Origin: Gudongella oleilytica
GTDB taxonomy: Bacteria; Bacillota; Clostridia; Tissierellales; Tissierellaceae
Direction: 5' to 3'
Assembly: GCF_004101785.1 (NCBI RefSeq)
Contig: NZ_CP035130.1
Coordinates: 2,232,001-2,296,000 of the forward strand
Length of the DNA: 64,000 nucleotides
Shown here: positions 16,745-24,509 of the stretch, in pieces
Layout of the letters: each line of letters opens with the position of its first letter
Numbering within the stretch: position 1 is the first letter of the stretch
Program-made: the position numbers and the translations under genes
The notes under the pieces: generated by a model
What the model was told of the DNA's origin: nothing
Database searches by the model: none
The model's input: the letters and a program-made list of their open reading frames with translations, nothing else

Positions 16745-18397
16745 CTATTTTCTCTTCTTTTTTTCGCTCGCTCTTTCGACTCTGACCTTAAGGCCCTTTA
16801 TCTTCTTGCCATTAAGCCCAGCGATAACAACATCTGCATAACCACTGTCCACTTCCATAAAGGTAAACTTATCATAAACATCTATATTTCCGATCAGCTT
16901 CTTGGACAATCCCGTCTCCTGAAATATTGCCGAAAGGAGGTGTCTTGGGCTGAAGCCCTGCTCCTTGCCAAGGTTGACGTGGAGTCTTGTGGTATTACCT
17001 GAATATTTCTGTCTATTCCCTGTGTCTCTCCCATCTCTGGAATCAGATGTTCTCATCTTCTTGCCAGTATCGACCATCTCAAGCTCTTCATGTCCTTCAA
17101 ACAGCTTGTTTTCTTCAACATACATCTTCAATAGAGCACTTGCCACATCAAAGGAGTTGTATTCCTCCTGAAGCAGCGTATCTATTATTCCTGAGTATTT
17201 TGAGAGATCAGCAGAATCAAGACTCTCCCTGATTTTCTGAGTTATGCTCTCGGTATACTGTGCCTGAATGTCCTTAAGAGTTGGCAGATCTCTTCTCTCA
17301 ATTGTTGTCTTGGTATACTTCTGCACATCCTTTAGCTTGTAGATTTCTCTGCCAGCTACAAAGCTAAATGCTTTCCCAGACCTTCCAGCTCTTGCAGTTC
17401 GGCCGATCCTGTGTACATAATATTCCTCGTCCTGAGGCATATCATAGTTTATTACCATATCTACGTCATCAACGTCAAGTCCTCTTGCTGCAACATCAGT
17501 TGCGATAAGGATATCGATGGTGCCCTTTCTGAACTTGCCCATTACGGTGTCTCTCTGGCTCTGCTTCAAATCACCATGGAGACCGTCTGCAAAGTAGCCT
17601 CTTCCCTGAAGCTCCGCTGTAAGCTCGTCCACCTTCTTCTTTGTATTACAGAATACTATGGTGAGCTTAGGATTATAGATATCCACCAGCCTGCTCAGGA
17701 TCTCAGTCTTCATATGGGACTTAAGCTCAAAATAGGCCTGCTCGACCTTTGGAACGGTCAGCTCCTTGTGCACAACCTTTATGAATTCCGGATCGGACTG
17801 ATATTTAGCCGCAAACCTTCTGATTTCATCCGGCATAGTGGCTGAGAAGAATATGGTCTGTCTCTCTGTTGGCAGAGTGTTCATTACCAGCTCAATATCA
17901 TCTCTAAAGCCCATGTCGAACATTTCGTCAGCCTCATCAAGCACCATGAACTTAACAGTTCCGGGCTTCAACGTCCTTCGATTTATATGGTCTATTACCC
18001 TTCCCGGTGTTCCAACGACTATCTGGACACCGCTTTTGAGGGCTCTTATTTGTCTGTCTATTGGCTGCCCTCCGTAAACCGGGAGGATGTTCAATCCCCT
18101 CATATACTTCCCAAGCTTGCCTATCTCCTCAGCAACCTGGATGGACAGCTCCCTGGTAGGACACAGAATCAGCGCCTGCAGAGTCTTGTCGTGGGGGTCG
18201 CACATTTCAAGCAAGGGTATCCCAAAGGCCGCTGTTTTACCGGTACCGGTCTGTGCCTGTCCGATTATATCCCTGCCATCAAGAAGCACAGGTATGGCCT
18301 GGGTCTGTATCGGAGATGCTTCCTCAAAGCCCATAGCTTTGATTCCCTTCTTTACGCCCTCTGACAATTGCATTTCTTCAAATCTCAAATTTTCCAT
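16745..18397 (-). CDS. DEAD-box ATP-dependent RNA helicase with DbpA-like RNA-binding tail
   Basis: A 550-residue helicase. The core has the Q motif (SPIQTQAIPVLL), motif I AQTGTGKT near residue 50, PTRELS, VGTPGRVIDH, DEAD near 155, SAT near 185, and motifs IV-VI ending HRIGRTARAG near 340. The C-terminal 80 residues (HVNLGKEQGFSPRHLLSAIFQ through KIKGLKVRVERA) form a DbpA-type RRM-like domain that in relatives binds 23S rRNA. Likely role: ribosome assembly or cold adaptation. It is monocistronic with a terminator; a TTTACATGTAAA palindrome lies about 100 bases upstream of the start. Confidence 0.93.
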   Translation of the reverse strand: MENLRFEEMQLSEGVKKGIKAMGFEEASPIQTQAIPVLLDGRDIIGQAQTGTGKTAAFGIPLLEMCDPHDKTLQALILCPTRELSIQVAEEIGKLGKYMRGLNILPVYGGQPIDRQIRALKSGVQIVVGTPGRVIDHINRRTLKPGTVKFMVLDEADEMFDMGFRDDIELVMNTLPTERQTIFFSATMPDEIRRFAAKYQSDPEFIKVVHKELTVPKVEQAYFELKSHMKTEILSRLVDIYNPKLTIVFCNTKKKVDELTAELQGRGYFADGLHGDLKQSQRDTVMGKFRKGTIDILIATDVAARGLDVDDVDMVINYDMPQDEEYYVHRIGRTARAGRSGKAFSFVAGREIYKLKDVQKYTKTTIERRDLPTLKDIQAQYTESITQKIRESLDSADLSKYSGIIDTLLQEEYNSFDVASALLKMYVEENKLFEGHEELEMVDTGKKMRTSDSRDGRDTGNRQKYSGNTTRLHVNLGKEQGFSPRHLLSAIFQETGLSKKLIGNIDVYDKFTFMEVDSGYADVVIAGLNGKKIKGLKVRVERASEKKKRK

Positions 18398-18493
18398 TAA
18401 AACAAAATTCCTCCTTATCGTTAACCTTTAGAGTATATCCTTCAATTCCCAAAATTGCAAGGGAAATATTGCGGATTCAGGAAATAGAGGCAC

Positions 18494-18505
18494 TTTACAT
18501 GTAAA
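18494..18505. promoter_or_regulatory. 12-bp perfect palindrome between the VIT1 and helicase genes
   Basis: TTTACATGTAAA lies in the 117-base gap upstream of the helicase gene and just after the VIT1-gene stop codon. It could be an operator. No matching regulator is known from this window. Confidence 0.35.
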
Positions 18506-18514
18506 ATCTATCTG

Positions 18515-19378
18515 TTATACCTCGATTCCGATGAATTGCTTGACCAGTACTCCGATCAAAAATGATATCCCGGCCACTCCAAGGGATATGGCAGCCATCT
18601 CTCCGAATCTTCTCTTAAAGTCATAGTCCTTGGCAACTGATATATAGTAGTTGAATATGAATATTATTAGCACAGCTACAACCAGCGAAGCCACCAGACT
18701 AATAAATGGATTTTGTATCAGGAGAAATGGCAATATCAGAAATATTACGGTAAACACGTATGCTGAGCCGGTATAAAGGGCAGATTTAAGGGCATCATCC
18801 CCGCCTTCCTGTCTTGTGGAAAGGTATTCACTGGCAGCCATTGAAAGTGATGCGCTTATTCCTGTTATTAGTCCGGTCAGTGCGATTAGCCTGGTATTCT
18901 GAAATGCAAAGGTGTATCCGGCAAGGGCTCCAGTAAGCTCAACAAGTGCATCGTTTAACCCAAGCACTACAGAGCCTATGTAGTTCAATTTTTCCTCATC
19001 GATCATTGCTATAAGCTCTTCCTCGTGCCTCTCCTCGTCCTCGATTATTTTATCCATGAATGTCAGGCTCTCATCAATCTCTCTATAGCTTTTAACAGCC
19101 TTTCCTTCGCTCTGCTCCAGAAACTTGATGCCAAAGGTCAAGCCAAATATCCTTATCATCCAATTGGATAAAATAACCTTTAATTTTTCTGGCTTTAATT
19201 CCTTTCCGGTAACCTGTCGAAGTCTTTTATAGTGAGAAAGCTCATCGTCAGCCACCTGAAGGACTATCCTCCGGTTAGCTTCGTCCTTAACGGCCTCTGC
19301 AAGTTTCTTGTATATGTGATGAGCGGTTATCTCGTCCTGTTGATCCTTCAAAAGTTTTTCCAATGTCTTTTCGTCCAT
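18515..19378 (-). CDS. Ferritin-like/VIT1 fusion, membrane-bound iron transporter (MbfA-like)
   Basis: A 287-residue protein of two parts. Residues 1-135 form a rubrerythrin/ferritin-like helical bundle with diiron ligands in QQDEITAHHIYKKL, ADDELSHYKRL, EQSEGKAVKSYREI and EDEERHEEEL. Residues 136-287 form a VIT1/CCC1 transporter module with five helices, including GLNDALVELTGALAGYTF and SMAASEYLSTRQE. Such fusions export Fe2+ or Mn2+ from the cytoplasm, with the ferritin part sensing or oxidising iron. A gene like this fits the iron and oxidative-stress theme around it. The start follows GAGGAATATAC. Confidence 0.88.
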   Translation of the reverse strand: MDEKTLEKLLKDQQDEITAHHIYKKLAEAVKDEANRRIVLQVADDELSHYKRLRQVTGKELKPEKLKVILSNWMIRIFGLTFGIKFLEQSEGKAVKSYREIDESLTFMDKIIEDEERHEEELIAMIDEEKLNYIGSVVLGLNDALVELTGALAGYTFAFQNTRLIALTGLITGISASLSMAASEYLSTRQEGGDDALKSALYTGSAYVFTVIFLILPFLLIQNPFISLVASLVVAVLIIFIFNYYISVAKDYDFKRRFGEMAAISLGVAGISFLIGVLVKQFIGIEV

Positions 19379-19493
19379 ATGTATATTCCTCCTCGTTTAG
19401 TACTATCTCAATATATATCCATATTGCTGTCTCCTTCAAACACTCAAGTCACATCATGCTGTAAATGTTGTGGACTTGGGGCACCTTTTTTTG

Positions 19494-19499
19494 TATAAT
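19494..19499 (+). promoter_or_regulatory. -10 box of the ABC-F gene
   Basis: A TATAAT hexamer 30 bases before the ABC-F start, with a weak TGGACT 17 bases further upstream as a possible -35. Confidence 0.5.
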
Positions 19500-19529
19500 C
19501 TTTTGAGGATTAATCGAAAGGAGCTATCG

Positions 19530-21083
19530 ATGAGTATTTTAACCGTAACAAATCTATCTCATGGTTTTGGAGACCGTGAAATATTGAAAAATGTCAACTT
19601 CAGACTTCTGAAGGGAGAGCACGTAGGGCTTATAGGGGCAAACGGGGAAGGCAAATCATCATTTATGAATATCATAACCGGTAAGCTTGAGCCGGACGAA
19701 GGGCAAATCGAATGGTCCAAAAGAGTCAGGGTAGGATATCTTGACCAACACTCGGTCCTTGAGAAGGGAATGACCATCAGGGATGTTCTAAGAACTGCTT
19801 TCCAGTATCTGTTCGACCTTGAGGCTGAGATGCAGGATATGTATATGAAAATGGGCGAAGTGGATGAAGATGAACTCCAGACAATGCTTGAGGATGTTGG
19901 TACCATCCAGGATATACTGGATCACAATGACTTTTATATAATCGATGCAAAGATCGAGGAAATCTCCAAGGGATTAGGGCTGGATGATATAGGACTGGAA
20001 AGGGAGGTAACTGATCTAAGCGGAGGTCAGCGAACTAAGGTTCTCCTAACTAAGCTGCTCCTTGAAAAGCCCGATATACTGATGCTGGATGAGCCTACGA
20101 ATTATCTTGACGAGCAGCATATAGTCTGGCTTAGAAGATATCTTCAGGAATACGAAAACGCCTTTATCCTTATATCTCACGATATTCCATTTCTAAACAG
20201 TGTAATAAATCTCGTGTATCATGTTGAAGACAAGGAGCTTAACAGATATGTGGGAAATTACGATGATTTCCAGCGGCTTTATGAAGCGAAAAAAGCTCAG
20301 CTTGAGGCAGCCTATAACAGACAGCAGCAGGAGATCGCTGATCTTGAGGACTTCGTGAGAAGGAACAAGGCCAGCGTTGCGACAAGGAATATGGCTATGT
20401 CGAGACAGAAGAAGCTGGATAAGATGGAGATAATTGAGCTCGCAAGGGAGAAGCCAAAGCCACAGTTCAGCTTCAAGGAGGGAAGAACTGCCAATAAGCT
20501 GATCTTTCAGACCAGGGAGCTTGTAATCGGTTATGGTGAGCCTTTGACCAAGCCCCTGGATCTAATACTTGAGAGAGGGCAAAAAATTGCTCTAACCGGG
20601 GCAAATGGATTGGGAAAGACGACACTCTTAAAATCGATACTTGGGCTTATACCTGCGTATTCAGGAGAGGCAATCCTTGGGGACAATCTGGAGATAGGCT
20701 ATTTCCAGCAAGAAATGGTCCCTGGGAACAACACCTGTATTGAGGAGATTTGGCAGGAATTTCCCGGCTGGACACAATATGAGGTAAGAAGCGCTTTGGC
20801 AAAGTGCGGACTTACGACGAAGCACATTGAATCCAAGGTAATGGTCCTTAGCGGAGGAGAGCAGGCCAAGGTAAGACTTTGCAAGATCATGAACAGACCT
20901 ACCAATATCCTGCTTCTGGATGAGCCAACAAACCACCTTGATGTGGATGCAAAGGAAGAGCTGATGAGAGCCCTTAAGGCATATAAAGGCGGGATCCTTT
21001 TGATATCCCACGAGCCTGAGTTCTACAGGGAAGTTGCAACGGAGGTATGGAACTGCGAGGGTTGGAGCACAAAGATGTTCTAA
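19530..21083 (+). CDS. ABC-F family ATPase (ribosome-associated)
   Basis: A 517-residue cytoplasmic protein with two ABC domains and no membrane helices. The first has GANGEGKS near residue 37 and LSGGQRTKV near 165; the second has GANGLGKT near 355 and LSGGEQAKV near 445, with LLLDEPTNHLD near 470. The charged linker around residues 245-290 is the P-site tRNA interaction motif of the family. ABC-F proteins act on the ribosome in translation or antibiotic protection; this one resembles the general YkpA/YbiT type. The ATG at 19530 follows AAAGGAG; an upstream in-frame ATG lacks a site. Confidence 0.93.
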   Translation: MSILTVTNLSHGFGDREILKNVNFRLLKGEHVGLIGANGEGKSSFMNIITGKLEPDEGQIEWSKRVRVGYLDQHSVLEKGMTIRDVLRTAFQYLFDLEAEMQDMYMKMGEVDEDELQTMLEDVGTIQDILDHNDFYIIDAKIEEISKGLGLDDIGLEREVTDLSGGQRTKVLLTKLLLEKPDILMLDEPTNYLDEQHIVWLRRYLQEYENAFILISHDIPFLNSVINLVYHVEDKELNRYVGNYDDFQRLYEAKKAQLEAAYNRQQQEIADLEDFVRRNKASVATRNMAMSRQKKLDKMEIIELAREKPKPQFSFKEGRTANKLIFQTRELVIGYGEPLTKPLDLILERGQKIALTGANGLGKTTLLKSILGLIPAYSGEAILGDNLEIGYFQQEMVPGNNTCIEEIWQEFPGWTQYEVRSALAKCGLTTKHIESKVMVLSGGEQAKVRLCKIMNRPTNILLLDEPTNHLDVDAKEELMRALKAYKGGILLISHEPEFYREVATEVWNCEGWSTKMF

Positions 21084-21101
21084 TTAGATAGTTTTATGAT
21101 T

Positions 21102-21130
21102 AGGGATCGGAGAAACATCCGATCCCTTTT
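21102..21130. terminator. bidirectional terminator hairpin
   Basis: AGGGATCGGA - GAAACA - TCCGATCCCT, a perfect 10-bp stem followed by TTTTG on the plus strand. It lies between the convergent ABC-F and msrB genes. Confidence 0.88.
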
Positions 21131-21131
21131 G

Positions 21132-21590
21132 TTATTCAAACAGCAACAAGTATTCTTCATAGCCTTCCTTCTCCATGTCAGCCTTTGGGATAAACCTTAG
21201 AGATGCACCGTTTATGCAATATCTCAATCCCCCCATATTCCTCGGTCCGTCGTTGAACACATGTCCGAGATGAGAGTCAGCGTCCCTGCTCCTTACCTCA
21301 GTTCTTACCATAAAGTGGGTGAAGTCCTTTTTCTCGACGAGATGTTCACTTTCCAGAGGCTTAGAGAAGCTTGGCCAGCCGCATCCTGCATCAAATTTAT
21401 CCTTTGAGGAAAACAATGGCTCCCCTGATACTATATCCACATAGATCCCTTCTTCAAATAATTGGTCATACTCGTGAGTGTGAGGCCTTTCAGTGTAGCT
21501 TTCCTGTGTAACCAGGTAAGACAGCTCCGATAGTTTATTCCTTATTTCTTCCTTAGATGGTTTAGTATACTTTTTGTGCATTTGATACAC
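21132..21590 (-). CDS. msrB: Peptide-methionine (R)-S-oxide reductase MsrB
   Basis: A 152-residue repair enzyme that reduces methionine-R-sulfoxide in proteins. Diagnostic segments are [21 protein letters not shown] (residues 60-80), [21 protein letters not shown] near 105, and [11 protein letters not shown], where the Cys is catalytic. The structural zinc CxxC pairs found in many MsrB proteins are absent, as in the zinc-free subgroup. The start follows GGAGGTG. No msrA gene lies beside it. Confidence 0.95.
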   Translation of the reverse strand: MYQMHKKYTKPSKEEIRNKLSELSYLVTQESYTERPHTHEYDQLFEEGIYVDIVSGEPLFSSKDKFDAGCGWPSFSKPLESEHLVEKKDFTHFMVRTEVRSRDADSHLGHVFNDGPRNMGGLRYCINGASLRFIPKADMEKEGYEEYLLLFE

Positions 21591-21630
21591 CTCCGGTACA
21601 TTTTATACCCATTTTCAGAGCAACAAAAAA

Positions 21631-21708
21631 CCACCAGGGACGGTCCTTTTTGGCTGGCGTTTTCTAAAATAATAAACAATTCCTGCCAAAAAGGACCGTC
21701 CCTGGTGG
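21631..21708. repeat. REP-like long inverted repeat
   Basis: Two perfect 24-base arms (21631-21654 and 21685-21708) facing each other across 30 bases. Each arm carries the core GGGACGGTCCTTTTTGGC or its complement. GGGACGGTCC/GGGACGGTTC hairpins are widespread dispersed repeats in clostridia, often linked to IS200-like REP-associated transposases. None is encoded in this window. It lies between msrB and the GNAT promoter. Confidence 0.75.
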
Positions 21709-21731
21709 CTTTGATCTTTGGAAAAATATTA

Positions 21732-21760
21732 TTGACAAAATTTTAAAATGCATATATAAT
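21732..21760 (+). promoter_or_regulatory. consensus sigma-A promoter of the GNAT gene
   Basis: TTGACA (21732-21737), 17-base spacer, TATAAT (21755-21760): a perfect match to the vegetative consensus. An imperfect dyad ACCTACAAC-N10-GTTGGAGGT (21763-21790, one mismatch) overlaps the expected transcript start and could be an operator or leader hairpin. Confidence 0.85.
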
Positions 21761-21820
21761 AAACCTACAACCTTATATTAAGTTGGAGGTTGTTGATTGT
21801 TTAAGAAAGGAGGACAACAG

Positions 21821-22558
21821 ATGGTACTTGGTAAGGGAAATCTAATTAAGAATAAACATGGAAATATGGAGCTCGAGGAGTACAAGATGAAGCTTCTTGG
21901 GAAAAATAGGCTAAACGAGGTAATTGAACTCCAACAGTTCGTTTATGACAACCTCCCCAACAAGGAGGTCTTATACATCGATTCTTATGATGATATGCTC
22001 GCCGATATGGAAAAGGGAGCAAGGATAATAGGAGTGCTTAACAGCAGAGACCGTCTGGTGGCCTACAGATATATCGCGTTCCCAGGCAATGAAGAGAGAA
22101 ATTTAGGCTACGATATAAATATGAAGGAGGACCAGCTGGAGAAGGTGGTTCACCTTGAGACTACAGTTGTGGATCCAAAGTACAGAGGTAATGGCTTGCA
22201 AAGTCTTACTCTCGATGCAGCGGCAAAAATGGTAAAGGCCGAAGGGTACAGACACTTGATGTGTACAGTCTCGCCTTATAATTTCTACAGCCTTTACAAC
22301 GTCATGATGAATGGTTTAAAGATCAAGGCTCTTAAGAAGAAGTATGGCTCCGAAGAGGACGGCGAAGAAGGTCTATGGAGATTTATCCTTCACAGCGATC
22401 TGAACAGGAGGTCATTGAATCCTGTGGATCTGGTTGTATCCAAGTGGGCAAACCTGGATAAGCAGAAGGAGCTTATTGACAATGGTTATGTGGGCTATGA
22501 GATTATCAAGGATACAAAGCAACTGAATTATATAAAGTTTGAAGAAGTCAGTGCATAA
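21821..22558 (+). CDS. GNAT-family N-acetyltransferase
   Basis: A 245-residue protein with a GNAT core. HLETTVVDPKYRGNGLQSLTLDAAAKM near residue 105-130 holds the acetyl-CoA pyrophosphate loop (R-G-N-G-L-Q), and SPYNFYSLYNVM is the usual late strand and helix. The last 70 residues (LWRFILHSDLN onward) form an extension without a recognised motif. The substrate is unknown. The ATG at 21821 follows AAGGAGG by 7 bases; an in-frame start at 21797 would precede that site. A perfect promoter upstream suggests strong constitutive or repressor-controlled expression. Confidence 0.8.
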   Translation: MVLGKGNLIKNKHGNMELEEYKMKLLGKNRLNEVIELQQFVYDNLPNKEVLYIDSYDDMLADMEKGARIIGVLNSRDRLVAYRYIAFPGNEERNLGYDINMKEDQLEKVVHLETTVVDPKYRGNGLQSLTLDAAAKMVKAEGYRHLMCTVSPYNFYSLYNVMMNGLKIKALKKKYGSEEDGEEGLWRFILHSDLNRRSLNPVDLVVSKWANLDKQKELIDNGYVGYEIIKDTKQLNYIKFEEVSA

Positions 22559-22599
22559 TATAGATGCTTAAGCTTTTCATTATTCTCCTCCTTACTGAA

Positions 22600-22634
22600 A
22601 ATCCAGGACAAAATGTCCTGGATTTCTTCTTTTT
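22600..22634. terminator. terminator between the GNAT gene and moaC-MOSC
   Basis: AATCCAGGACA - AAA - TGTCCTGGATT, a perfect 11-bp stem, followed by TCTTCTTTTT on the plus strand. It is also positioned to end the long moa/tup operon arriving on the minus strand. Confidence 0.88.
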
Positions 22635-22636
22635 AA

Positions 22637-23536
22637 CTATATTATTTCTATTTCATCTCCAGGCCTGATAATGCCCCCTTCAAGGACCTTGGTAAATATC
22701 CCCTCCTTAGGCATTACGCATTTCCCTACCTTTACCTGTATTGCACAGCCCTTGTGGCATTCCTTCCCTATTTGAGTGACCTCGTGAAGAGTGTTTCCAA
22801 TCTTAAGCTTTGTTCCAATCGGAAGCTCGTAGAGGATTATTCCCTCCGTTGTAAGATTCTCTGCAAAATCACCATATTTCAGGTCATCCATTCCCATATC
22901 CCTCATTTTGTTGAAGCTTTCAACGCCGAGAAGGCTGACCTGCCTGTGCCAGTCTCCGGCATGAGCATCGTTTTCGAGTCCATGATTTTTTATGAAGCTC
23001 CCCTTTTCAACAGGCTCCTTTACAACTCCCTTTGTATCAGAGATATTTACTGAAACTACCTTCCCCTTTTCTGTTCGCATATATTCTCCAGATTTCCCTC
23101 CAGTTTTTTTCATTAGCTTTATGTCCTCAATTATCATATCCTTATCGATAGCCTTGCACATATCATAAATGGTAAGTGCAGCTACAGAAGCTGCTGTAAG
23201 TGCTTCCATCTCTACACCTGTTTTTCCTACGGTTCTTGCTTCGGCAGTTATATCCACCCAACTGTCACCAAGAGAGAAGCTTATGTCTACTCCTGTAAGA
23301 AAGATGTTATGGCACATAGGAATCAGATCGCCCGTTTTCTTGGCAGCCATTATTCCTGCCACCTGAGCTACTCCAAGTACATCGCCTTTCTTGATCTGGC
23401 CGTCCTTTATCCTTTGAAGGGTATTTTCATTCATCCTGATCCTGCCGGAGGCCACTGCAGTCCTTTTTGTGTCGTCCTTTTCTCCTACCTCAACCATCCT
23501 TGCTCTGCCTTCTTCATTGAAATGAGTAAGCTCCAT
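22637..23536 (-). CDS. MoaC-MOSC fusion, molybdenum cofactor synthesis
   Basis: A 299-residue fusion. Residues 1-155 are cyclic pyranopterin monophosphate synthase (MoaC): the [12 protein letters not shown] start, [19 protein letters not shown] near 72, and [25 protein letters not shown] near 108-130 with the catalytic MCK. Residues 160-299 form a MOSC domain ([25 protein letters not shown]), with the conserved Cys in [16 protein letters not shown] domains handle sulfur in the Moco sulfurase family, so this end may modify the finished cofactor. It is the last gene of the tup-moe-moa operon. Confidence 0.92.
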   Translation of the reverse strand: MELTHFNEEGRARMVEVGEKDDTKRTAVASGRIRMNENTLQRIKDGQIKKGDVLGVAQVAGIMAAKKTGDLIPMCHNIFLTGVDISFSLGDSWVDITAEARTVGKTGVEMEALTAASVAALTIYDMCKAIDKDMIIEDIKLMKKTGGKSGEYMRTEKGKVVSVNISDTKGVVKEPVEKGSFIKNHGLENDAHAGDWHRQVSLLGVESFNKMRDMGMDDLKYGDFAENLTTEGIILYELPIGTKLKIGNTLHEVTQIGKECHKGCAIQVKVGKCVMPKEGIFTKVLEGGIIRPGDEIEII

Positions 23537-23539
23537 ATC

Positions 23540-24499
23540 TCAACCTCCTATCGAGTTCATGCTTCGCTTGATATATTCCTGGTTCTCAAGGTGGTGCTCC
23601 TCATCCTTAGTGAGGATGGCATTTTCTATAGTTTGCTCAAGGTCTCCTCCTTCGCGTATTATCCTCCTAAGGTCGATCTCTCTATCTGAATGAAGGCACA
23701 GCTTGAGCTTCCCTGTTGCGGTGAGCCTTACTCTGTTGCAGTTAGCACAGAACTTGCAGGATATAGGGTTTATAAGTCCAACCTTACCCTCGGCATCTTT
23801 AAGTCTGTAGTACGTTGCCGGTGAAGATGGATCCTCCCTGTCTATCGGAACCAGTCCAGGAACTTTCTCCAGAACAGTTGAATTGGGTATAAACTTGGAC
23901 TTGGCGAAGGATGCAGCCTCACCTATTGGCATAAGCTCGATGAATCTGACATCTATAGAGCCATCCCTGGTCAGCTCCACAAAATCACAGATCTCATCGT
24001 CATTAAAGCCGCCAATGAGGACTGTATTTAGCTTTATTGGCTTCATTCCAAGCTCCTTGACCCTTCTTATCCCTGCAAGTACCCTGTGAAGATTACCGCC
24101 TCTTGTGATCAGGCTGTATTTCTCCTCATCAAGAGTATCGAGACTGATGTTGATCCTATTCACTCCAGCCTTCACCAACTCCTCGGCATACTGGTCAAGC
24201 AGGATTCCATTTGTAGTAAGAGTGACCTCTCTAACCCCATCCAGCTCGCCTACCTTACCCATGAGATCGACTGCCCCATACCTGACCAGAGGTTCCCCTC
24301 CTGTAAACCTTATCTTTGATATCCCCAAATTTACAAAAGCTTCTGTAACCTGATAGAGCTCCTCCAGAGAGAGCATCCCGTCATGTGTAACCTTATTTTT
24401 GATCCCATCCTTGGGCATGCAGTATTCACATCTAAGATTGCATCTGTCGGTAAGTGATATCCTTAGATAATTGATTTCTCTTCCAAAGCTGTCCTTCAT
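23540..24499 (-). CDS. moaA: GTP 3',8-cyclase MoaA
   Basis: A 319-residue radical SAM enzyme for the first step of molybdenum/tungsten cofactor synthesis (with MoaC: GTP to cPMP). Residues 8-26 carry LRISLTDRCNLRCEYCMPK with the CX3CX2C cluster motif; FTGGEPL near 67 binds SAM; the second cluster lies in CKFCANCNRVRLTATGKLKLCL near 250-275 (C-x2-C-x13-C). The usual C-terminal GG tail is present (SIGG). It lies 4 bases upstream of moaC-MOSC, so the two enzymes are translated together. Confidence 0.96.
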   Translation of the reverse strand: MKDSFGREINYLRISLTDRCNLRCEYCMPKDGIKNKVTHDGMLSLEELYQVTEAFVNLGISKIRFTGGEPLVRYGAVDLMGKVGELDGVREVTLTTNGILLDQYAEELVKAGVNRINISLDTLDEEKYSLITRGGNLHRVLAGIRRVKELGMKPIKLNTVLIGGFNDDEICDFVELTRDGSIDVRFIELMPIGEAASFAKSKFIPNSTVLEKVPGLVPIDREDPSSPATYYRLKDAEGKVGLINPISCKFCANCNRVRLTATGKLKLCLHSDREIDLRRIIREGGDLEQTIENAILTKDEEHHLENQEYIKRSMNSIGG

Positions 24500-24509
24500 A
24501 TAATCACCC

